From contig JAHHQG010000026.1 in the NCBI GenBank assembly GCA_018729555.1, positions 385,329 to 449,328 of the forward strand: a stretch of 64,000 nt of DNA, in the 5' to 3' direction. Below the pieces are notes generated by a model, which saw only the letters and a program-made list of their open reading frames with translations, had not been told where the DNA came from and did no database searches. Shown here piece after piece: positions 49,889 to 56,891 of this stretch. The translations under genes were made by a program, and so were the position numbers. The stretch comes from Clostridiales bacterium (GTDB taxonomy: Bacteria; Bacillota; Sulfobacillia; RBS10-35). Each line of letters opens with the position of its first letter. Positions within the stretch are counted from its first letter, which is position 1.

Positions 49889-50019
49889 CCTATCTGGTGG
49901 CCGGTTACCTTGTGATCTGGACCCTCATCTTCGGCTACACCTTGCTCCTCGGCCGGCGGCTCAGTGAAGCGGAAAAGCGCATCGCCCGCCTGGAGAAAGA
50001 GGGGAAGGGGCGCAGTTAG
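49885..50019 (+). CDS. ccmD: CcmD-like small membrane protein
   Basis: 44 aa: a single membrane helix (YLVAGYLVIWTLIFGYTLLL) and a charged tail SEAEKRIARLEKEGKGR. TTG start overlaps the ccmC stop (TTGA). Size, topology and place after ccmC match CcmD, which holds CcmE in the CcmABC complex. Sequence similarity alone is too weak to prove it. Confidence 0.75.
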   Translation: MTYLVAGYLVIWTLIFGYTLLLGRRLSEAEKRIARLEKEGKGRS

Positions 50020-50031
50020 GCCCTTCGTTCC

Positions 50032-50067
50032 TTGACGGGCCTTTTCCCTTCCCCGTAAGGTTACGGG
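50032..50067 (+). promoter_or_regulatory. Promoter with overlapping palindrome before the Rieske gene
   Basis: TTGACG (50032-50037), an 18-base spacer and TAAGGT (50056-50061). The dyad CCCGTAA-GG-TTACGGG (50052-50067) covers the -10, so a bound regulator would block the promoter. It separates the mdh-ccmD genes from the respiratory genes. Confidence 0.6.
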
Positions 50068-50093
50068 TAGCAGTAGAAGCGGAGGTAACGCGC

Positions 50094-50615
50094 ATGGCGA
50101 AAGACCCTACGGTAGCGCCTTCTTCGGGAGGCGAGGAAAAGCATCCTCTGGCGGACTGGCTGGAGGGCTGGACGCCTCAAGAGGTGACCCGCCGCAAGTT
50201 CATGTCCATCTCTATGTGGACCATCGGGGGGCTCATCGCTTTGGCCTACGGCGGGCTCGGCCTCAAGTTCCTCTGGCCGCCTTCCCAGACCAACGTGCCC
50301 CTGGAGGAGGTGGGCACCTCCGATGAGTTCAAGGTGGGGGATCCCCCCGTCCTCAAGGTGACCCAAAACCAGGGTTCCGAAGGGGGAGCGTGGATCGTCC
50401 GCCTGGAGAAGGAAGGGCTCGTGGCCTACGATATGCACTGCACCCACCTGGAGTGCCCCTACACCTGGGTGGGGAACCAGTTCGCCTGCCCTTGCCACGG
50501 CAGCACCTTTGACATCTACGGCAATGTCACCCACCCGCCGGCTCCCCGTCCCTTGAGGCGCCGCCTGGTGGTGGAGAAGGACGGCAAAGTCTACGTAGGG
50601 GGGATCATCTCTTGA
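50094..50615 (+). CDS. qcrA: Rieske iron-sulfur protein of the bc complex
   Basis: 173 aa. A Tat-like start (TRRKFMS) and one membrane helix (residues 38-58) precede the Rieske domain. The [2Fe-2S] ligands are Cys116/His118 in CTHLEC and Cys132/His135 in CPCHG. Cys121 and Cys134 form the disulfide. It passes electrons from menaquinol to cytochrome c. The stop overlaps the next start (TTGA). Confidence 0.95.
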   Translation: MAKDPTVAPSSGGEEKHPLADWLEGWTPQEVTRRKFMSISMWTIGGLIALAYGGLGLKFLWPPSQTNVPLEEVGTSDEFKVGDPPVLKVTQNQGSEGGAWIVRLEKEGLVAYDMHCTHLECPYTWVGNQFACPCHGSTFDIYGNVTHPPAPRPLRRRLVVEKDGKVYVGGIIS

Positions 50616-52051
50616 CCGTGTGGCAGCGCCTCTTCCGTTGGGTGGATGAACGGCTGTCCATCAAGGACGATATGACGGAAGCCCTCTATCACCCCGTGCC
50701 CCGCCGGGAGAGCTACCTGGACTACTTGGGCTTTGCCGCCGTCTTCGTCTTCATCAACCAGTTCATCACCGGCATCCTCCTGGCCACCGTCTACGCCCCC
50801 AGCCTGGCCCTCACCTCCGACGGCCTCCCCTACGCTTACCACAGCATGAAGGTCCTCATGTCGGAGCCCTGGGGCTATTTCATCCGCAGCCTCCACTACT
50901 GGGGCGCCAGCTTCATGGTGGTGGTGGTCTTCCTCCACATGCTTCGGGTCTTCTACATCGGCGCCTACAAGAAGCCCCGGGAGCTCAACTGGATGCTGGG
51001 GGTCCTCCTCCTGGTGACGGTTTTGGCCTTCGCCTTCACGGGATACCTCCTCCCGTGGGACCAGGAGGCTTACTGGGCCACCATGGTGGGGACGGCCATG
51101 GTGGGCTATGCCCCCCTCCTCGGCGATTGGCTGACGGGGATCCTTCGCGGCAGCGAGTTTTTGACCCAGGCCACCATCTCCCGGTTCTTCTCCATCCACG
51201 TGCTGGTTTTGCCCATCACGCTGGTCCTCCTGATGGCCGCCCACATCGGCCTCGTGTTCCGGGTGGGGGTGACGGAAGCCGACCGGGCCCTCCCCCCTGG
51301 GTGGCGCAAGAAGCACGTGAAGGGGACGGTGGATATCCCCAAGGGTATGGTGCCCTTCTACCCCTACGGGACCTTCGGCATGATGGTCACCGTCCTGGTG
51401 ACGATGCTGGCCCTTTTCACCGTGGCCTATTTCTATCTCCCGGAGATCCAGGCTCCCGCCGATCCCCTCAACCGGGACCACTATGAGCCCAAGCCGCCCT
51501 GGTACTTCATGTTCCTCTACCAGTTCCTGAAGTTCGTGCCGGGCTACTACTGGGCGCAGGTGGTGGCCATCGTCATCATCCCCCTGGCGGCCATCCTCTT
51601 CCTCTTCTTCCTGCCCGTCCTCGACAAGAACCCCAGCCATGAACCCCGCCGCCGGCCGGTGGCCCTTTCCGCCATGGCCTCGGTGGTGGTCCTTCTGGTG
51701 GGCCTCACCTACATGGGGCAAAAGTCCACCGTCATCCCTCCCACGCAGGAGGTGGTGGCCCAGGCCAAGTGGAGCGACGTATCCAAGATCTTTCAAGCCT
51801 ACTGCGCGTCCTGCCACATCGCCAGCACCTCGGGAGGCCTTAGCCTGGCCAGCTACGATGCCGTCATGAAGGGCGGCCAGAACGGGCCCATCATCGTGCC
51901 GGGAAAGCCGGAGGAAAGCCTCCTCTGGCTGGTCATCAACGGGGAGCCCAACCCGTACAACGTCCCGCCCATGCCCCTGGGTGGCCAGCCCATCCCCGCC
52001 ACGGCCCGCCAGACCATCGAGAACTGGATCAAGGACGGTGCGCCTAGGTGA
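50612..52051 (+). CDS. qcrB: Cytochrome b fused to a C-terminal cytochrome c
   Basis: 479 aa. Residues 1-375 are a full cytochrome b with eight helices: heme histidines in SLHYWGASFMVVVVFLHML and SIHVLVLPITLVLLMAAHI, GYLLPWDQEAYW at the Qo site and PPWYF in place of PEWY. Residues 385-479 are a class I cytochrome c with CASCH (about 397-401) and a Met ligand in PPMPLGG (about 452). Bacillus splits these functions over QcrB and QcrC; here one chain holds cytochrome b, subunit IV and cytochrome c. Confidence 0.93.
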   Translation: MTVWQRLFRWVDERLSIKDDMTEALYHPVPRRESYLDYLGFAAVFVFINQFITGILLATVYAPSLALTSDGLPYAYHSMKVLMSEPWGYFIRSLHYWGASFMVVVVFLHMLRVFYIGAYKKPRELNWMLGVLLLVTVLAFAFTGYLLPWDQEAYWATMVGTAMVGYAPLLGDWLTGILRGSEFLTQATISRFFSIHVLVLPITLVLLMAAHIGLVFRVGVTEADRALPPGWRKKHVKGTVDIPKGMVPFYPYGTFGMMVTVLVTMLALFTVAYFYLPEIQAPADPLNRDHYEPKPPWYFMFLYQFLKFVPGYYWAQVVAIVIIPLAAILFLFFLPVLDKNPSHEPRRRPVALSAMASVVVLLVGLTYMGQKSTVIPPTQEVVAQAKWSDVSKIFQAYCASCHIASTSGGLSLASYDAVMKGGQNGPIIVPGKPEESLLWLVINGEPNPYNVPPMPLGGQPIPATARQTIENWIKDGAPR

Positions 52052-52428
52052 GAAGGGCTCTCGCCCTCATGGTGTTCGTGGCGGCGGTGGGGGTATTGGC
52101 CTACTCGGCCTTCAGCGAGGCGGCCACCCGCTACTATGCCGTCGATGAGTGGGCGGCCCTTCCCGATGGGGAGAAGGCTCAGTTCGTCCGCCTGCAAGGG
52201 GAGATCCAGCCGGGTTCCATCCAGTGGAACCCGGCTCTTCCCGAGCTGCGCTTCGTTCTCTACCGGGGAAGCGCCGCCGTCCCCGTGGTCTACCGGGATG
52301 TAAAACCCGATGTCTTTCAGGAGGACATGGAAGCTGTGGTGGCGGGTCGCTGGGACGGCGGCGTCTTTGTGGCGACGGACCTTTCCGTCAAGTGTCCCTC
52401 CAAGTACGAGGCGGCACCGGGGAAGTGA
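52048..52428 (+). CDS. ccmE: CcmE heme chaperone, CXXXY type
   Basis: 126 aa: an N-terminal membrane anchor and an OB-fold (VRLQGEIQPGSIQW, VVAGRWDGGVFVATDL). The heme site is Cys116 to Tyr120 in KCPSKY, the CXXXY variant, rather than HXXXY of E. coli CcmE. That variant is known from archaea and deltaproteobacterial-type bacteria. GTG start overlaps the cytochrome b stop (GTGA). The last 41 bases overlap the convergent gene. Confidence 0.88.
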   Translation: MRRALALMVFVAAVGVLAYSAFSEAATRYYAVDEWAALPDGEKAQFVRLQGEIQPGSIQWNPALPELRFVLYRGSAAVPVVYRDVKPDVFQEDMEAVVAGRWDGGVFVATDLSVKCPSKYEAAPGK

Positions 52429-53518
52429 GGAGGGCTGCCAGGCCGAAGGCGGCCCAGAGGGTGAGGGAGCCCCGGGGATCCTGGAGGGTGCTGTTGAAAA
52501 GGCCGTGGAAGGCGGCGGCCAGAAAGATGGCCTGAAAGGCCCGACCTTCGGGAGCAATCCCCTCCAACCGGCGGCTCAGGTGCACCCAGGGGTAGAGGGC
52601 CAGGAGAAGTCCGGGGAGGCCCAGCTCCGAAAGGAGCTGGAGGTAGGTTTGGTGGGCCCCGACACCGGCCCCTGAGAGGCGGGGAAACTGGCCCAGGCCC
52701 ACCCCCAAGGGGTGGCGGAGAAAGAGGCGCCAGGCAGCTTCCCAGAGGTTCAGGCGGGCCCGGAGGCTTTCAGAACCGGCCGTCCACCGCCGGCGGGCGG
52801 AGGGGATCAAGAGGCTGAGGGCCAAGGAAAGGGTTAGGCGCAAGAGGCCCTGCCGGCCGAGATAAAAGGCCCCCAAAAGGGCGCCTCCCCAGCCGGCGCG
52901 GGTGCCGGTGAGGAAGAGGGCCAATCCCAGGAGGATGGACAGGGAAAAGGGTCCCCTTCCGGGGAGGGATGAGGCCAGGAGGAGGGGCGGCAGGAGGAAT
53001 TGGGAGAGGGTGTTGGCATTGCCGAGGGTACCCCGCACCCGCTCCTCCGCCAGAAAGAGGGCCTGGCTGAGGGCCAGGAGGGCCTGGAGAAGGCCGGTCC
53101 AAAGAAAGAGGCTCTGGAGGTAGGAAAAGGAAAGGCCTCCCCGCCCGCTCCAGACGAAGGCCGCTGCCAAGACGGGTCCTTGGGCGGCCAGGAAGAACCG
53201 GCTGAAGGCTTCCTTTTGGGGGAGGGACAGGCTTCCCCCCAAAAGGGCCAGGAGGTAGAGGGCCAGGGAGGAGGCGGTGGGAAACCAGGGAGAGTGAGGT
53301 GGGGCCAGGCAGAGGACCCAAGACACAAAGGCGCTCGCGTAAATCGCCATTTCCCCTGTTAGATAGACATAACCATGCCAGGCGTAGTATGAGAAGAAGA
53401 GAGGCCCAGCCAAAAAGGCGAAGGCCAGGAGAATACCCAAAACGGCCTGGAGCCATCCGGGCGGCGAAGGAGACGGATGAAGCCTTGGCGGTGCAGCCTG
53501 AAGATCAGGCGGTGACAA
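52388..53518 (-). CDS. O-antigen ligase/polymerase-like membrane protein
   Basis: 376 aa, about 10-11 membrane segments. GTLGNANTLSQFLLPPLLLA, FLTGTRAGWGGALLGAF, LWEAAWRLFLRHPLGVGLGQ and GVGAHQTYLQLLSELGLPG are the marks of the Wzy/WaaL O-antigen ligase family, including the catalytic-type His. It joins or polymerises lipid-linked glycans outside the membrane. The start is uncertain: TTG 53518 overlaps the divergent glutamate dehydrogenase start, and TTG 53440 would trim the N-terminus. Confidence 0.82.
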   Translation of the reverse strand: MSPPDLQAAPPRLHPSPSPPGWLQAVLGILLAFAFLAGPLFFSYYAWHGYVYLTGEMAIYASAFVSWVLCLAPPHSPWFPTASSLALYLLALLGGSLSLPQKEAFSRFFLAAQGPVLAAAFVWSGRGGLSFSYLQSLFLWTGLLQALLALSQALFLAEERVRGTLGNANTLSQFLLPPLLLASSLPGRGPFSLSILLGLALFLTGTRAGWGGALLGAFYLGRQGLLRLTLSLALSLLIPSARRRWTAGSESLRARLNLWEAAWRLFLRHPLGVGLGQFPRLSGAGVGAHQTYLQLLSELGLPGLLLALYPWVHLSRRLEGIAPEGRAFQAIFLAAAFHGLFNSTLQDPRGSLTLWAAFGLAALLTSPVPPRTWRDT

Positions 53519-54771
53519 AAGAACGCAACCCCTATCGCATTGTGCAGGCCCTTTTGAAAGAGGCCGTCCAAACCTTGGGCCTTCCCTACGATGTCTATGA
53601 GATCCTCAGCTATCCTCATCGCTTTGTGGAAGTCAACATCCCCGTCCGGCGGGACAACGGCCAGCTACAGGTCTTCACCGGCTACCGGGCCCAGCACACC
53701 CACGTCCTGGGGCCGGCCAAGGGCGGCATCCGCTTCCATCCCGGGGTGACGGCCGATGAGGTGAAGGCCCTCGCCATGTGGATGAGCTTCAAGACGGCCG
53801 TGGCGGGCCTTCCCTTCGGAGGGGCCAAGGGCGGGGTGGTGGTGGATCCCCGGCAGCTCTCCCTGCGGGAGCTGGAGGAGCTGGCCCGGGGGTACATCCG
53901 GGGCCTGGCGGAATACCTGGGTCCCCATATCGACATTCCGGCCCCTGACGTGGGCACCAACGAGCGGATCATGGGCTGGATGATGGACGAGTACGAGCGG
54001 GTGGTGCGGCGGAACGATCCGGGGGTTTTGACGGGGAAACCCCTCATCCTAGGCGGCTCCTACGGGCGGGCGGAGGCCACGGGGAGGGGCGTGGTCCTCT
54101 GCATCAACGAGGCGGCGGAACGGCTGGGGATGAAGCTTCGCCAGGCGACGGTGGCCATCCAGGGGTTTGGGAACGTGGGGGGCCACACGGCCCGCCTCCT
54201 CCACGCCATGGGCGTCAAGGTGGTGGCGGTGGTGGACATCGAAGGTGGCCTCTACGACCCCGAGGGCCTGGACATCCCCGGCCTCCTGGAGCATGCCGCC
54301 CGGCGGGGGAGCGTGGCGGGGTTCCCCCAAGGGGATCCCATCACCTCCAAGGAGCTTTTCCAGCTGGATGTGGACGTGGTGGTGCCGGCGGCCCTGGAGA
54401 ACCAGATCGATGCCGAGGTGGCCCAGGGGATGCGCTGCCGCATCGTGGCGGAGGCGGCCAACGGACCCACCACTCCCGATGGGGACGCCGTCCTCAAGGA
54501 GAAGGGCATCTTCGTCATCCCCGACATCCTCTGCAACTCGGGCGGGGTGACCGTCTCCTACTTCGAATGGGTGCAAAACCTCACCCAGTATTACTGGGGT
54601 GAAGAGGAGATCAGCCAGCGGCTGGCCCGGCAGATGAAAAACGCCTTTGCTCGGGTCTTTTCCATGCACCGGGAGATGCAGACCGATATGCGCCACGCGG
54701 CTTACCTCGTGGCGGTGCGCCAGCTGGCCCAGGCCATGGCCGCCCGCGGGATGATCCCGCCCATCGGGTGA
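53512..54771 (+). CDS. gdhA: Glutamate dehydrogenase
   Basis: 419 aa, NAD-type like GudB/RocG. GPAKGGIRFHPGVTADEVKA, the catalytic Lys in LPFGGAKGGVVVDP, PAPDVGTNERIMGWMMDEY and the Rossmann motif AIQGFGNVGGHTA are intact. It links glutamate and 2-oxoglutarate, the substrate of KorAB. GTG 53512 is chosen by family length. GTG 53491 is in frame. The start region overlaps that of the divergent ligase-like gene. Confidence 0.93.
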   Translation: MTKERNPYRIVQALLKEAVQTLGLPYDVYEILSYPHRFVEVNIPVRRDNGQLQVFTGYRAQHTHVLGPAKGGIRFHPGVTADEVKALAMWMSFKTAVAGLPFGGAKGGVVVDPRQLSLRELEELARGYIRGLAEYLGPHIDIPAPDVGTNERIMGWMMDEYERVVRRNDPGVLTGKPLILGGSYGRAEATGRGVVLCINEAAERLGMKLRQATVAIQGFGNVGGHTARLLHAMGVKVVAVVDIEGGLYDPEGLDIPGLLEHAARRGSVAGFPQGDPITSKELFQLDVDVVVPAALENQIDAEVAQGMRCRIVAEAANGPTTPDGDAVLKEKGIFVIPDILCNSGGVTVSYFEWVQNLTQYYWGEEEISQRLARQMKNAFARVFSMHREMQTDMRHAAYLVAVRQLAQAMAARGMIPPIG

Positions 54772-54772
54772 G

Positions 54773-55078
54773 TTAAAAGATGCGCCGGGATCGCTGGAGA
54801 TAGGTTAGGGCGCCCCAATAGAGGGCCAGCCCGGCTCCCATCACCAGGATCCCGGCGCCTACGCTGAGGTACCCGGCCCAGCGGAGCATCTGGAGGATGC
54901 GCTGGGCCAGGTCGGTGCTGACCACCCCCGGAAAGCTGATGATGAGAATGGACTGGGTGTAGACTTCCACGGCGCGGGCGAAGACCCAGTGCCCCACGAG
55001 AAAGGCCAGCACCAGGAGAAAGGCCATATAGAACAAGAGGGAATGGGGACCCCGCCGTCCCCAGCCTTGCCGGAACAC
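54773..55078 (-). CDS. Small two-helix membrane protein
   Basis: 101 aa with two membrane helices (LLFYMAFLLVLAFLVGHWVF and AGYLSVGAGILVMGAGLALY). No family is recognised. GTG at 55078 has AGGAGG eight bases upstream, but that site lies in a perfect hairpin. It follows divIVA by 23 bases in the same direction, so it may be the last gene of the cpaE-divIVA operon. Confidence 0.62.
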   Translation of the reverse strand: MFRQGWGRRGPHSLLFYMAFLLVLAFLVGHWVFARAVEVYTQSILIISFPGVVSTDLAQRILQMLRWAGYLSVGAGILVMGAGLALYWGALTYLQRSRRIF

Positions 55079-55080
55079 CG

Positions 55081-55100
55081 CCGTGGCCTCCTGGCCACGG
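55081..55100 (-). promoter_or_regulatory. Hairpin that hides the ribosome site of the small membrane gene
   Basis: CCGTGGCC and GGCCACGG form an 8-bp perfect stem with a 4-base loop. On the minus strand the loop and stem contain AGGAGG, the ribosome site of GTG 55078. No T-run follows, so it is unlikely to be a terminator. Confidence 0.55.
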
Positions 55101-55101
55101 T

Positions 55102-55656
55102 TTATGTGGAGGGCCCGGTCACCTGTGCGGGCAAGAGGGGCCGCAGGGCCTGGAGGGCTTCTTGGGCCTGGCGCCAGGCGTCCTCCACGGCCTGCCAGTG
55201 GCGAAGGGCTCGTTCCGCGTGCCCTTCCATGGCCTGCACTTCTTTTTGGAGGGCCCGGCGGCGGTTCTCCAGCTCCTCCAGGTCCGCCAGAAGCTTCTCT
55301 TTCGCTTCCCGCGCTTCCGCTTCCGCCTGCCGGAGGATCTCCTCCCTGCGGTCCTGGGCTTCCTGGAGGATCTGGGCAGCCCGGCTTTCCGCCTGAGCCA
55401 GGGTGGCGGCCGCCTCCTTGCGGGTGGCCACAATGGCCTGGGCCAGCTCCTTTTCCATGGCCCGGTACTGGGCCAGCTCCTTCTCCAGCTCTTCCACCTT
55501 GGGGTCGGCTTCCGCCTTCCGGCTTTCCAGGCGGGCCACCTCTTCATCCCAGCGGCGGGCTAGCTCTTCGAGAAACCGGTCGACTTCGTCGGGGTCATAC
55601 CCGCGGAGCGTGCGGGTGAAGGTGCGGTTCAAGATCTCCAGGGACGTCCGGGACAC
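55102..55656 (-). CDS. divIVA: DivIVA-domain protein
   Basis: 184 aa. Residues 1-35 hold LNRTFTRTLRGYDPDEVDRF, the DivIVA membrane-curvature domain, followed by about 140 residues of coiled coil. It marks septa and poles in Gram-positive cells and recruits division or chromosome-segregation partners. GTG at 55656 has AGGAGG seven bases upstream. Its start lies 62 bases inside the cpaE-like gene. Confidence 0.9.
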   Translation of the reverse strand: MSRTSLEILNRTFTRTLRGYDPDEVDRFLEELARRWDEEVARLESRKAEADPKVEELEKELAQYRAMEKELAQAIVATRKEAAATLAQAESRAAQILQEAQDRREEILRQAEAEAREAKEKLLADLEELENRRRALQKEVQAMEGHAERALRHWQAVEDAWRQAQEALQALRPLLPAQVTGPST

Positions 55657-56773
55657 CTTGGAACCTCCTTTCCGCCCGGGTGGCGGGAGCCAGGTGGGGC
55701 CAGGCCCATTCCACCAAAGGCTTTAGATGTTGCACCAGAGCTGGAGGCTGGCGCCGCCCAGCTAGGGGGCGCCCCTGCTCCAGGGAGCTGAGGGCCTCCC
55801 CGTCATAGGGGAGGTGGATGTCCACCCGCCGGCCCAAGGCTTCCGCCATGGCCCGGGGTGTCAGCTTCATGTCGGGGAGATGGCGGTTGGCGATGAGGAA
55901 CACCCGTTGGCCGGCCCCCAGCTCCGTCAGGCGGCGGAGCCGGCGGGCCGCCAGGGGAAGGGCCGAGGGGGTGGCCGGGAAGACGAGGGCCACCTTGTGG
56001 CCGCCTTGGAGAAGGGCGGCGCTGCGGCTGTCCCAGATGGGGGGGAGGTCCACCACTCCTGCGGGAAAGGCCGTCTGCAGCTGCTCCAGGGCCCAGACTA
56101 GCCGATGGCCTTCCTGCTCCTCCCAGAGGCCCAGGATTTCGGGCGACGGGTAGAGGGCTACGGGGAGCCCCGGGACCTTTAGGGCCGCCTCCTGGAGGAG
56201 CTGGGGCGGCCGAGGGGTCTTGGGGCCCTGGAGGAGATCGGCCAGGGTCGAGGAGGAAGGCACCTTGAGGTACTGGTGGAGGGCGCCGCCATCCAGGTCC
56301 AGGTCCACCAATAGAGCCGGCTGGCCCGCCAGGCGACCCGCCAGGATGGCGGTGTTGAGGGCCAAAAGGCTCTTCCCCACCCCGCCTTTGATGCCCGCCA
56401 TGAGGAGAAGCCCCGAGGAAGCCCCCTCCTCCTTGGGGAGGAGGTCCAAGTCCGTCAGAGCCTGACGGAGATCGGGGAGGGTGACGGGCCAGGTGAGGTA
56501 GTCGGAGGCGCCCCGAACCATGGCCTGGCGCAGGAGGTCCGGGGAGATCTCTTCCCCGAAGACCACCACGGGGGCCGGCGAGGGGAAGGGCGCCCGGGCC
56601 AGGAAGAGGTCCTTTTCCGCCAGGATGAGGTGAAGGTCTCCTGCGGAGCGGGGGAGGCTTTCCCCCCGGTGGATCTCGCTTCCGGGCAACAGGCGCTTTA
56701 GCAGCTGGCCCAGCTGGTCGGCCGCCTGGGGGTGGGTAGCGAGGATGGCCACTCTTACCGTATGCTTCTCCAT
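55595..56773 (-). CDS. CpaE/MinD-like ATPase with degenerate receiver domain
   Basis: 392 aa. Residues 1-110 look like a receiver domain (RVAILATHPQAADQLGQLL, PVVVFGEEIS, LTWPVTLPDL). From about 120 a MinD/ParA ATPase follows: deviant Walker A GIKGGVGKSLLALNTA and LLVDLDLDGGALHQYLKV. The receiver lacks a clear phospho-acceptor Asp, as in CpaE. With DivIVA downstream, a polar-positioning role is plausible. Tad pilus genes, the usual CpaE partners, are not in the window. Confidence 0.82.
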   Translation of the reverse strand: MEKHTVRVAILATHPQAADQLGQLLKRLLPGSEIHRGESLPRSAGDLHLILAEKDLFLARAPFPSPAPVVVFGEEISPDLLRQAMVRGASDYLTWPVTLPDLRQALTDLDLLPKEEGASSGLLLMAGIKGGVGKSLLALNTAILAGRLAGQPALLVDLDLDGGALHQYLKVPSSSTLADLLQGPKTPRPPQLLQEAALKVPGLPVALYPSPEILGLWEEQEGHRLVWALEQLQTAFPAGVVDLPPIWDSRSAALLQGGHKVALVFPATPSALPLAARRLRRLTELGAGQRVFLIANRHLPDMKLTPRAMAEALGRRVDIHLPYDGEALSSLEQGRPLAGRRQPPALVQHLKPLVEWAWPHLAPATRAERRFQGVPDVPGDLEPHLHPHAPRV

Positions 56774-56891
56774 GGTGCCTTTAAGTCTATTGGCGGATGG
56801 GCGGAAGCCATAGAGGCCAAAAAGCCCGCCAAAAAGTGACTTCTGTCCTGTTTTCTTCGCCGAGGGGGGTTACTCCGCGGACCGGCGCTGG

